DNA of 64,000 nt, taken from the NCBI GenBank assembly GCA_028716845.1, contig JAQUPF010000004.1, positions 1 through 64,000 on the forward strand, read 5' to 3'. The notes under the pieces were generated by a model, which was given only the letters and a program-made list of their open reading frames with translations, was not told the origin of the DNA and did not search any database. The DNA is from a bacterium. GTDB lineage: Bacteria; Auribacterota; Tritonobacteria; UBA1439. A program made the translations under genes and the position numbers. Positions 27,599 through 35,677 of this stretch are shown piece by piece (the first letter of the stretch is position 1; each line of letters starts with the position of its first letter).

Positions 27599-28414
27599 AT
27601 GCCTGGAGGAGAACGGAATCCCGATCCGGCACGGGGCGACCTGGCGCGCGTTAAAGGCGACTCGCCGCCCTATCAGGCGGTGTCCCGCATTTTCACGCTC
27701 GAGCGCGGCGACCCCGGCGCCGGCGAGGCGGCGAACGTCACGATCGTGGGCAACGGCCACGGCTACGATCCCGCCCTGCAGGGGAGCCTGAAGATCACGG
27801 TAAGCGACGGCGGGTACAGCATTACCTTCTCAAACGAGGGGCCGAACACCAACAGCTTCATGTACGGCCCCTACGACACCGACGAGGGCGGCATATCGCG
27901 GCTCCTGAACGAGGATTTCGAGGGGACGTGGCCGCCCGCCGGCTGGACGATGAACTCCATCGAATGGTCCACCAGTTCATCCAACAGCCCGACGCACAGC
28001 GCCCTCATCAACGCGAACGGCGACTACCTCATCACGCCACTCCTCGCCGCCCCCGACACCATGACGTTCTGGTACCGGGGGACGAGCGGCAGCCTGAACG
28101 TGGAGTACTCGAGCTCGACGGGCGGGCCCTGGAGCCACGTCACGGGGAGCCCGTTCGCCGGCTCCGGCTCGTGGGAGCAGCACTCCGTCAACCTCTCCGC
28201 CCACTCGAACATCTACATCCGGTTCACGAGGGTGCCGTCGGCTGGCCTTCACTACATCGACGATGTCGTGGTCACGTCGAGGGGAACATCGTCCGGCGGT
28301 CCCGCCGAGAGGATCAACTACCAGCCCGCGGCGGTCCCGACGCCGTCAGGGTGGAAGGCCGATTTCGGGCTTTCCTACGGCCCCCGCGGCGGTTCGGATT
28401 ACTACGGCTGGTAG
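27599..28414 (+). CDS. MAM-like (choice-of-anchor J) protein with GW tail, apparently lacking its 5' end
   Basis: 271 aa from ATG 27599; the frame is closed by TGA at 27557. There is no ribosome binding site and no signal peptide, unlike every relative here, so the 5' end is probably lost. Residues ~105-235 match a MAM/choice-of-anchor-J domain (LLNEDFEGTWPPAGWT, LITPLL, YIDDVVVTSR), the same domain as in the protease at 31146. The last 33 residues (28313-28411) are the tail INYQP...GLSYGPRG...YYGW, ending exactly at the stop. It is either a decaying gene or a fragment of a larger exported protein. Confidence 0.55.
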   Translation: MPGGERNPDPARGDLARVKGDSPPYQAVSRIFTLERGDPGAGEAANVTIVGNGHGYDPALQGSLKITVSDGGYSITFSNEGPNTNSFMYGPYDTDEGGISRLLNEDFEGTWPPAGWTMNSIEWSTSSSNSPTHSALINANGDYLITPLLAAPDTMTFWYRGTSGSLNVEYSSSTGGPWSHVTGSPFAGSGSWEQHSVNLSAHSNIYIRFTRVPSAGLHYIDDVVVTSRGTSSGGPAERINYQPAAVPTPSGWKADFGLSYGPRGGSDYYGW

Positions 28415-28621
28415 CGACGGCCGATCCCCGCGAGCAGCTCATCCCTCCAGGGCGATCCATTGCGTATTGCTTCACTATTCTTTTACATTTGAATGACAAC
28501 TTCCCTCGTCCGCAGGATAGAATGTTGTCTTGAATGGGAGGGACCCGGCATCCGTCGGCTCCATGTGCGATTCAAGCGCGGATCCGGCGAGCAGGACAAA
28601 CAGGAATCTTTCCCGCATCCC

Positions 28622-28649
28622 TTGACAATGCATATATTACAGGTATACT
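28622..28649 (+). promoter_or_regulatory. Strong sigma70-type promoter
   Basis: TTGACA (28622-28627), 16-bp spacer, TATACT (28644-28649). Upstream of the secreted metallo-beta-lactamase-fold gene; gives a 5' leader of about 75-130 nt depending on the start codon used. Confidence 0.82.
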
Positions 28650-28784
28650 TAATTGAAGGGTTGTTCCCGGGGGCTGTTGTGTCGTGGAGGATTTTCACGC
28701 ATCGGCGTCTCCTCCGGAGGAACGGTGATGGCTGCTTTTCCGTCCGGATCCCATCCTCGCCCAGGATGCCGCAGGAAGGGATAT

Positions 28785-31064
28785 ATGCTTGCGATACCTA
28801 AGAGGGCGCTCGCCGCCCTCCTGCCCCTCCTGCTCGCCGCCGGCGTGTGCCACGGCCAGAACCTGCTGAAGATCCACCACCTCAACGTCAACTGGGGGGA
28901 CGCCTCCCTCATCGAGTTTCCGGACGGGACGACCTGGCTCATCGACATGGGCTACTCCGACTCCGACGGCTACAAGGTTTACTCCTATATCTATGACCTC
29001 GGCTACACGGGTTCCCTCAACTACATAACCGCGAGCCATTTCCATTCCGACCACGTCGGCGGCGTGGACATGGTCATCGGGAGCGGCCTGCTGACGTACA
29101 CGGCGGCCGCGTACCAGCACATCGGCCCGCAGGTGGGGGGCGACAGCGGCTACACGACGACCTGGCGGAACCGGACGAACGGCTCGTGGGGGCCCGCCGC
29201 GACGAGCCCGACGGCGGGGCAGACGTGGAACTTCGGCGGCGTCGAGGTCCAGTGCATCGCCGTCGGGGACACGAACAACAGCAGGACGAGGCTCGTCGAC
29301 GGGACATACGTCTCCCTCGGCTCGGACGAGAACTCCTACAGCCTCGGCTTCCGGATCTCCTGGAACGGCTTCGATTACTACACGGCGGGCGACCTCACCT
29401 CGAACGCGGAGGACGTCCTCGGCCCGAAGATCGCCTCGCACAACTTCGACGTCATCAAGGTCAGCCATCACGGCTCGACCTCCTCCACGAGCGCCTCGTT
29501 CCTCAACCAGATGAAGCCGGAGGTCGCCGTCATCTCCGTCGGGTCGAGCAACCCCTACGGCCACCCCGCCTCCTCGACGCTCTCGAACCTCGTGAACGCC
29601 GGCGTCTCCTGGATCTACGTCACCGCCCGCGGCTCGAGCTCGCCGAACCCGGTCTCGAAGATGACCTACTGCGAGGACAATATCGTCGTCACCTACAACA
29701 ACGTCACCAATCAGTACACCGTCGTCGGGGGCCCCCGGAACGACACCTACGCCGCCGACGAGGGAACGGGGGAGCCCACGGCGACGCCCACGCCGCCGGG
29801 GCCGACGGCGACCCCCACGATCACGCCGACGCCCACGCAGACGCCCTCCTCGGAGAACCTGCTCCAGAACCCCGGCTTCGAGGAGGGGGGGACGCCGCCC
29901 GCCTCATGGGCGAAATCCGGCGGGACGTTCGACACGAGCTCGGACCGGGCCCGAAGCGGCTCGTACTCGGGGAAATACACGGATGACAACACGACGCTGA
30001 GCTACGCCCACCAGGTCGTCGTGGGGGTGACCGGCGGGGCGCAGTACGACTGCTCCGGCTGGATCTATGACAACACCTCGGCCGCCTACGGCTACTTCAG
30101 CGTGTATTGGTACGCGCCCTCCGACGGATCGGGCCCCAACATCGGCAGCGAGCAGTTCGGCGCCGACTCGGAGAACTCCTCCTCCTGGCAGTACCGTGAG
30201 GGGACGGTCACGGCCCCCTCGGGCGCGGGGTCGGCCCGGTTCCGGTGCAACATCAAGGCCACCTCGGCGCCCGCGACGATTTACTTCGACGACGTGCGCA
30301 TGGCCCCGCACGTCGCCGGCCCGTCTCCGACGCCCACGCGCACGCCGACGCGCACGCCCACCCCGACCGTGACGCCCACCCCGACGCCGACGCCGACGCC
30401 GTACCCGGACCTCCTCTTCTCCGACGACTTCCCCTCCTCCGTCATCGACACGGAGAAGTGGCCGACGAACGTCGGCCCGGCAACGAGCGTCATGGACGGC
30501 GACCACCCCGGCTACTCGCTCAACCTCAACGGCATATCGGCCGGCGGCGACCGGATCGAGTCGAGGACGATCGACCTCTCGGGGCAGGCGGGAGCGACGC
30601 TCGGCTACTGGTGGGCGCGCGCCGGCTCCGGCGACTCGCCGGAGACGGGCGACGATCTCATCATCGAGTACTGGAACGAGTACTGGAACTCGTCGGGAAC
30701 CTGGATCGAACTGGGCCGCCACCTCGGCTCCGGCCCGGACATGGTCGAATACGAGTTCGCCTCGCTGGAACTGCCCGCGGGGGCGCCGCACGCCGCCTTC
30801 CAATTCCGCTTCCGGTCGATCGGACGCAACCATGTCCGCGACCGCGACGACTGGTTCGTGGACGACGTCGAGGTCAGGGGCGCGAGCACGCTCTCCCCGA
30901 CCGCCACGCCGACGCCGACGATCACGCCGACGCCGGTGCCGGCGGATTTCCCGCTGAAGCTCAGCTTCCAGCCCGCCGAGACCGATCCCGTCGACGGCTA
31001 CATGCCGGACGACGGCTCTGACTACGGCCCGCGCGGGCCCCACGAGTACGGCTGGCAGCAGTAG
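28785..31064 (+). CDS. Secreted metallo-beta-lactamase-fold hydrolase (ComEC-C-like) with CBM- and MAM-like domains and GW tail
   Basis: 759 aa. Signal peptide MLAIPKRALAALLPLLLAAG-VCHGQ. Residues 25-310 form a metallo-beta-lactamase fold like the ComEC/Rec2 C-terminal domain: GDASLIEFPDG, HxHxDH at 85-90 (SHFHSDHVGG), KVSHHGS and GHPA. After a Thr-Pro linker comes a CBM4/9-like domain (ENLLQNPGFEEG...IYFDDVRM), a second linker, a MAM-like domain (LLFSDDFPSS...WFVDDVEV), a third linker and the tail LSFQP...YGPRG...YGWQQ. ATG 28785 has GGAAGGG 4 nt away. ATG 28728 with GGAGG inside a perfect palindrome (28710-28721) is a rival start adding 19 residues. The substrate is unknown (nucleic acid or phosphoester possible). 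Confidence 0.85.
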   Translation: MLAIPKRALAALLPLLLAAGVCHGQNLLKIHHLNVNWGDASLIEFPDGTTWLIDMGYSDSDGYKVYSYIYDLGYTGSLNYITASHFHSDHVGGVDMVIGSGLLTYTAAAYQHIGPQVGGDSGYTTTWRNRTNGSWGPAATSPTAGQTWNFGGVEVQCIAVGDTNNSRTRLVDGTYVSLGSDENSYSLGFRISWNGFDYYTAGDLTSNAEDVLGPKIASHNFDVIKVSHHGSTSSTSASFLNQMKPEVAVISVGSSNPYGHPASSTLSNLVNAGVSWIYVTARGSSSPNPVSKMTYCEDNIVVTYNNVTNQYTVVGGPRNDTYAADEGTGEPTATPTPPGPTATPTITPTPTQTPSSENLLQNPGFEEGGTPPASWAKSGGTFDTSSDRARSGSYSGKYTDDNTTLSYAHQVVVGVTGGAQYDCSGWIYDNTSAAYGYFSVYWYAPSDGSGPNIGSEQFGADSENSSSWQYREGTVTAPSGAGSARFRCNIKATSAPATIYFDDVRMAPHVAGPSPTPTRTPTRTPTPTVTPTPTPTPTPYPDLLFSDDFPSSVIDTEKWPTNVGPATSVMDGDHPGYSLNLNGISAGGDRIESRTIDLSGQAGATLGYWWARAGSGDSPETGDDLIIEYWNEYWNSSGTWIELGRHLGSGPDMVEYEFASLELPAGAPHAAFQFRFRSIGRNHVRDRDDWFVDDVEVRGASTLSPTATPTPTITPTPVPADFPLKLSFQPAETDPVDGYMPDDGSDYGPRGPHEYGWQQ

Positions 31065-31145
31065 CGCCCCGTCGGCGTCCGGGTGGCAATCCAAACCCGA
31101 TAGCGAGCGCGGCGCCTCCGAAGCGCCCTCGATTCGCCCGCCGGA

Positions 31146-32681
31146 ATGGGGTATACTGATTTCGCGAAACCGCGCGCGGTGTTCCGCCTCGTCCTCCTCG
31201 CTGCCCTCCTTCCCGTCCTCGCCCTCGCCCAGCAGTTCGCCCCCGGGATGGCCGCCTTCGGGCCGGACGATTCCATCGAGGTCATCCGCGCCAAGATCAG
31301 GCACAACAACTACCGCTTCACCGTGGACAACAACTGGGTCTACGACATGCCGCCCGAGATGAAGGCGGACTTCCTCAGCCGCCGGATGGGCATCTCGCCG
31401 AGGGCGGACGGCGGCGGCGAGGAGATGGGCCCCCTCGAGGCGGAGCTCGGGAAGACCCTCCCCTCCTCCTTCGACTGGCGGAACCGGAACGGCCGCTCCT
31501 TCATCGGCGACGTCAAGAACCAGGGATCGTGCGGCTCCTGCTACGCCTTCGGGGCGCTCGCCGCCGCCGAGGGGACCTACAACTACGCGATGGGCCTCTT
31601 CGACGCGGCGTGCGCCGATTTCTCGGAGTCGTTCGTCATCTGGTGCCTCGGGCGGCTCTCGAGATATTCCAGCCACTTCTACGGCTGCTCGGGGGCGGAC
31701 TACGACTACTACGAGCTCGAGGCGCTCACCGTCGAGGGGGTGTGCACGGAGGCCGCCTTCCCGTACCGGCAGACGGACCCCGGATCGTGCGCCCACTGGG
31801 ACAAGGAGCGCACCGTCTTCGCCTCCTGGCACCGCATCCCCTGCAACGACATCGACGCCATCAAGACGGCCATCATGACGTACGGCGTCGTGGACGCCGC
31901 CGTCTACGCGGGGAGCGCCTTCCAGGCGTACTCAGGCGGCGTCTACAACGACACGAACACCTCCTGCTCCGCGACCCCGTGCTACTACGCGACGACGAAC
32001 CACGCCATCGCCCTCGTCGGATGGGACGACAGCCCGCCCGAGGGGGGCGGCGGGGTCTGGATCCTCCGGAACTCGTGGGGGGGCGGCTGGGGGGAGGGCG
32101 GCTACATGCGGCTCCGCTACACCGCCGCACGCGTCGCCTGCGCCGCCTGCTACCTCGTCTACGAGCACGAGCCGGCGGTCGTCCGGGAGGCGTTCGATGA
32201 CGCCTTCCCCGCATCCGGCTGGCAGCAGGCGAACTGCGACCGGACATCCACCTCCCGGTCGGGGCCCTACAGCGTGCGGTTCGACAACGCCGCCGACTCC
32301 CTCGTCACGCCGCTCCTCAGGGGCGCGGCGTCGCTGACCTACTGGATGCGCGCCTCGACGGGCACGTCGAGCTTCAACGTGCAGTACGCCTCCTCGCCCG
32401 CGGGGCCGTGGGACCACCTGCCCGGCTCCCCGACCATGACGAACTACGCGAACGCCTTCAAGGAGGAGACGTTCGACCTCACCGGTTACGGGGACATCCA
32501 CGTGCGGTTCAGCAGGAACGACACGAAGACCTACTACCTGGACGACGTCCTCGTCGCCGAGCGGCCCGCGCCGGGGGCGAGGGTGAACTACCAGCCGAAC
32601 ACGGCCACGGTCCCCGACGGCAACGCGAAGGACGCCGCGGCGCCGTTCGGCCCGCGCGGCTCGTACTCCTTCGGCTGGTGA
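31146..32681 (+). CDS. Secreted papain-like cysteine protease (C1) with MAM-like domain and GW tail
   Basis: 511 aa. Hydrophobic signal (FRLVLLAALLPVLALAQQ), a short pro-region with FTVDNNWVYDMPPEMK, then a C1 peptidase: FDWRNRNG, oxyanion Gln126 and nucleophile Cys132 in NQGSCGSCYAFG, His in NHAIALVGW, Asn in ILRNSWGGGWGEGGYMRL. A MAM/choice-of-anchor-J domain at ~350-475 resembles that of the 27599 protein. The tail VNYQP...FGPRG...FGW (32583-32678) ends at the stop. The start is uncertain: a TATACT box overlaps ATG 31146, so GTG 31179 (giving a compact signal peptide) is possible. All catalytic residues are present. Confidence 0.9.
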   Translation: MGYTDFAKPRAVFRLVLLAALLPVLALAQQFAPGMAAFGPDDSIEVIRAKIRHNNYRFTVDNNWVYDMPPEMKADFLSRRMGISPRADGGGEEMGPLEAELGKTLPSSFDWRNRNGRSFIGDVKNQGSCGSCYAFGALAAAEGTYNYAMGLFDAACADFSESFVIWCLGRLSRYSSHFYGCSGADYDYYELEALTVEGVCTEAAFPYRQTDPGSCAHWDKERTVFASWHRIPCNDIDAIKTAIMTYGVVDAAVYAGSAFQAYSGGVYNDTNTSCSATPCYYATTNHAIALVGWDDSPPEGGGGVWILRNSWGGGWGEGGYMRLRYTAARVACAACYLVYEHEPAVVREAFDDAFPASGWQQANCDRTSTSRSGPYSVRFDNAADSLVTPLLRGAASLTYWMRASTGTSSFNVQYASSPAGPWDHLPGSPTMTNYANAFKEETFDLTGYGDIHVRFSRNDTKTYYLDDVLVAERPAPGARVNYQPNTATVPDGNAKDAAAPFGPRGSYSFGW

Positions 32682-32834
32682 CCGAGGGGCGTCGCGCCCG
32701 AACCGTCGGGCAGAAGCCGGGGACGCCACGATTCTCACGTCGACGAGCCGGTGGGCTCGGCGTCGCGGGACAGCCCCTCGCCTGGAGCGCCTCCGCCACC
32801 TCGTATTCACGCGCTCGGTCACGCGCTCGTTCTG

Positions 32835-32861
32835 TTGCGCTGCGGCGCGGTGTGCTATACT
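32835..32861 (+). promoter_or_regulatory. Possible promoter for the epimerase gene
   Basis: TTGCGC (32835-32840), 15-bp spacer, TATACT (32856-32861), 40 bp before the ATG at 32902. The -10 matches others in the window; the spacer is short. Confidence 0.4.
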
Positions 32862-32901
32862 CCGCCGCGCGACTTCACCGTGCCGCGGCAGGGGGAAATA
32901 G

Positions 32902-33864
32902 ATGAAACGGACGATTGTCTGCGGGGCGGGCGGCTTCATCGGGGGCCACCTGGTGAAGCGCCTAAAAAGGGAGGGCTACTGGGTACGCGGGGTGGACATC
33001 AAGGAGCACGAGTACGCCCCGACCGCGGCGGACGAGTTTCTCCTCCTCGACCTCCGCAAGCTCGGAAACTGCGAGGCCGCCCTCGCACTCGGCCCCGGCG
33101 ATCCCCCGGAGATATACCAGCTCGCCGCGGACATGGGGGGGATGGGCTTCATCCACTACGCCGAGTGCGAGGTGATGCGGCACAACGTGCTCATCAATCT
33201 CAACATGACGCATGCGGCGGCGGCGGCGCGGGTCGCGCGGTACTTCTACTCCTCCTCCGCCTGCGTTTATCGCGATATGGCCCCCGGAGAGCCCGAGATG
33301 CCGGAGGAGGGCGCCTACCCCGCTATGCCGCACAACGAGTACGGGTGGGAGAAGCTCTACTCGGAGCGGGTGCTGCTCGCCTACGCCCGGCGCCACGGGA
33401 TGACGGCGCGGATCGCGCGCTTCCAGAACTGCTACGGCCCCGAGGGGACGTGGGACGGGGGGAGGGAGAAGGCCCCCGCCGCGCTCTGCCGGAAGATCGC
33501 GGAGGCGGAGGACGGCGGAACGATCGACGTCTGGGGCGACGGGACGGCGGTGCGTTCGTACACCTACGTCGACGACATGGTGGACGGCATCCTCCGGCTG
33601 ATGCGGTCGGACCTCGAGGGTGCAGTCAACATCGGGTGCCCCGAGTACGTGACCGTGGATGAACTCGCCGCGGCCATCGCGCGCGTCGCCGGGAAGAAGA
33701 TCTCCATCAGGCACGTCGAGGGGCCGGTGGGCGTGCAGTCCCGCAACTTCGCCAACGACCGCATCTACTCGACCGGCTGGCAATCGGCGTTCCCGCTGGC
33801 GCGCGGCCTCGCCCTCACCTACCCGTGGATCGAGGCCCAGGTGAGGGCCTCGCGGGGGAAGTGA
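32902..33864 (+). CDS. NAD-dependent epimerase, GDP-mannose 3,5-epimerase-like
   Basis: 320 aa extended SDR. GAGGFIGGHL is the NAD-binding loop; YQLAADMGGMGFI and FYSSSACVY are hallmarks of the GDP-mannose-3,5-epimerase group; the catalytic Tyr-x3-Lys pair is YGWEK. The C-terminal part (NIGCPEYVTVDELA, HVEGPVGVQSRNFAND) fits substrate binding. GGGGGAAA precedes the ATG. It opens the polysaccharide locus, facing the minus-strand radical SAM/glycosyltransferase operon. The precise sugar nucleotide cannot be read from the sequence. Confidence 0.85.
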   Translation: MKRTIVCGAGGFIGGHLVKRLKREGYWVRGVDIKEHEYAPTAADEFLLLDLRKLGNCEAALALGPGDPPEIYQLAADMGGMGFIHYAECEVMRHNVLINLNMTHAAAAARVARYFYSSSACVYRDMAPGEPEMPEEGAYPAMPHNEYGWEKLYSERVLLAYARRHGMTARIARFQNCYGPEGTWDGGREKAPAALCRKIAEAEDGGTIDVWGDGTAVRSYTYVDDMVDGILRLMRSDLEGAVNIGCPEYVTVDELAAAIARVAGKKISIRHVEGPVGVQSRNFANDRIYSTGWQSAFPLARGLALTYPWIEAQVRASRGK

Positions 33865-33887
33865 ACAGGCTGGCAGGGGTGGTGCGG

Positions 33888-34847
33888 CTATCGATGCCGT
33901 CGGCCTCTCGACGGCAGATACCTGTTCCCAATGTCGGAAACCTTCCTCTTCAACCACGCGGCGACGGTGATGTTCCGCCGGCCGAAAATCTCCTCCTCGG
34001 CATACCCCAGTCTCCTGCACTCGGCGGTGTACTCGGCGTGGTTGAAGACGTTGTAATTGCAGCCGCATGACGTGGCGGGACACCGCTTCATGTGCGGAGG
34101 GAAGAACGCCTCCCGATTCACCTCGAAGGGGTCGAGGAAATTGCCCGTCTTCCGGCTCTCCTCCCTGCACCAGAGATCGTAGTAGAAGGTGCCGTCGGGA
34201 TTGACGAAAAAATAGGTGTAGCCGAGAGAGCACCTCTTCCCGAGGGAGGGGACGAAATTCGCGTCCCGTATCTTCTGACTGTCTTCAACCTGCCCCTCCT
34301 TGGTCCACGGGGGCATGTACGTCTGGAACGCGATCGGCAGGCCGGTCTTCCGGCTGATGTGCCCGAGCACCCGCCTGTCCTCGAGACGCAAGTCGTGATC
34401 GACCTGGGTGAGCACGATCCTCGTGCTTCCTTTCGTGGCGTTGACCAGGTCCACCAGCGCGTCAATGCCGTTTGCGTCCCTGTACCGCACGTGGAGGCTG
34501 ATGATGACCTTGGACACCCCGGGGAGGAGATCGGCGACCTTTCCGGCCAGGAGATAGTTCGTTATCAGCTGGATATCGAGTCGCTCCGCTTCGCCGAGTA
34601 TCCCTATCACCTCCCGTATGTCACGGGCGAGGAGCGGCTCCCCCCCGGTAATGTTGACCGTTGTCCGGGTCACATGCCTGCTTGCCTCGACCAATCTGCC
34701 CGCGATGTCGATCTCGACGCCCGGAATATAGCGCATCCTGTCGGCGGCCTTCTGCGAGTACTCCCCCCTGTTGACGCAGTAGTCGCAATTCAGGTTGCAG
34801 TTGTCTATGACCACCCACTCGAAGAACAACGACTTCGGGCTTCTCAT
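33888..34847 (-). CDS. Radical SAM protein with SPASM/twitch-like C-terminus
   Basis: 319 aa. The 4Fe-4S/SAM motif is C17-x3-C21-x2-C24 (DNCNLNCDYC), with NITGGEPLL as the SAM-contact GGE motif. C-terminal cysteines (RCSLGYTYFFVNPDG...LWC, RCPATSCGCNYN) suggest at least one auxiliary cluster. The layout is matched by the plus-strand radical SAM at 36907 (NICNAGY...PSGD, RCPLSFCGC). ATGA overlap with the upstream GT2 makes it the third gene of a minus-strand operon. Such proteins are recurrent in surface-polysaccharide loci, but the reaction is unknown. Confidence 0.87.
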   Translation of the reverse strand: MRSPKSLFFEWVVIDNCNLNCDYCVNRGEYSQKAADRMRYIPGVEIDIAGRLVEASRHVTRTTVNITGGEPLLARDIREVIGILGEAERLDIQLITNYLLAGKVADLLPGVSKVIISLHVRYRDANGIDALVDLVNATKGSTRIVLTQVDHDLRLEDRRVLGHISRKTGLPIAFQTYMPPWTKEGQVEDSQKIRDANFVPSLGKRCSLGYTYFFVNPDGTFYYDLWCREESRKTGNFLDPFEVNREAFFPPHMKRCPATSCGCNYNVFNHAEYTAECRRLGYAEEEIFGRRNITVAAWLKRKVSDIGNRYLPSRGRRHR

Positions 34848-35677
34848 CGGCCATCTCCGGCGGCGCTCCCGCGGCCGCGGAGCGCGCGGACACGATTGCG
34901 CAGGGCGTTTTCCATTCGTATATACAGCCACCACCACTCCGCGGCACATCGCCGGCGGCGCGGCAAGGCGCGCAGATACCGCTCGGAGACCGCCGTCCAC
35001 TCGGGCATGAAGGCCTCCCAGCCGCGGGAGGAATGCGACGCGGAGTGGAACCGGTAGTTGGAGAATATCCGCGGGACGTAGAGGAACCGATACCCCGCCA
35101 GAAAAGCGCGGAGCCAGTAGTCATAGTCCATCGCATAGCGGAGCCCGGCATCGAGCAAGCCGATCCTCCCGATCATGTCCCAGTGGAAGAAGGTGGACGG
35201 CTGGCAGGGCATCGAGGTCCGTCCGCCGATGGAATGGATCCGGGGGTGGAGAAGGAGGCGATAGAAGGGCACTTTCCCTTTCGGAAGCGTCCGTATCTCC
35301 CGGCCGTCTTCGCCCACCAGCCGGACCCCTCCCGTCACGAGGCGACCGCGCCGCAGGGGAGCGATATCGCGCGCGACACGTTCGAACGCCCCAGGCTCGT
35401 AGTAGTCGTCGGAGTTGAGCCAAGCGACGATCTCCCCCCGCGCCTCCCGGAACCCCCTGTTGAGGTCCGCGCACTGCCCCCTGTCGTCCTGGTAAAAGTA
35501 GCGCACGTGGGGATAGCGGGCGCAGACGGCGCGCGTGTCGTCCGTCGAGCCGCCGTCCACGACGATGTGCTCGAACGACGGGAATCGCTGAGCCAGGACC
35601 GACTCGATGTTGTCCCGCAGGTAGCACCCCTGGTTGTGGCAGCAGGTCACCACGCTGAAGAGCGGCGGCGCGCTCAC
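34844..35677 (-). CDS. Family 2 glycosyltransferase
   Basis: 277 aa from a GTG at 35677 overlapping the preceding stop (GTGA). GT-A fold: FSVVTCCHNQGCYLRDNIESVLAQ, then HIVVDGGSTDDT, the DxD-type LNSDDYYEPG, and MDYDYWLRAF as the acceptor-side acidic motif. Its closest relative in the window is the protein at 39271 (IVIDGGSTDGS, WINSDDMYQPW). Middle gene of a three-gene minus-strand operon. Cytosolic, membrane-associated by inference. Confidence 0.88.
   Translation of the reverse strand: MSAPPLFSVVTCCHNQGCYLRDNIESVLAQRFPSFEHIVVDGGSTDDTRAVCARYPHVRYFYQDDRGQCADLNRGFREARGEIVAWLNSDDYYEPGAFERVARDIAPLRRGRLVTGGVRLVGEDGREIRTLPKGKVPFYRLLLHPRIHSIGGRTSMPCQPSTFFHWDMIGRIGLLDAGLRYAMDYDYWLRAFLAGYRFLYVPRIFSNYRFHSASHSSRGWEAFMPEWTAVSERYLRALPRRRRCAAEWWWLYIRMENALRNRVRALRGRGSAAGDGR

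Noticed and set aside
30310-30410. Short regular repeats that look like a CRISPR or minisatellite
   Set aside because: They encode Thr-Pro linkers in frame (ACG CCC / ACG CCG) and similar runs occur in all the modular exoproteins. No spacers are present.
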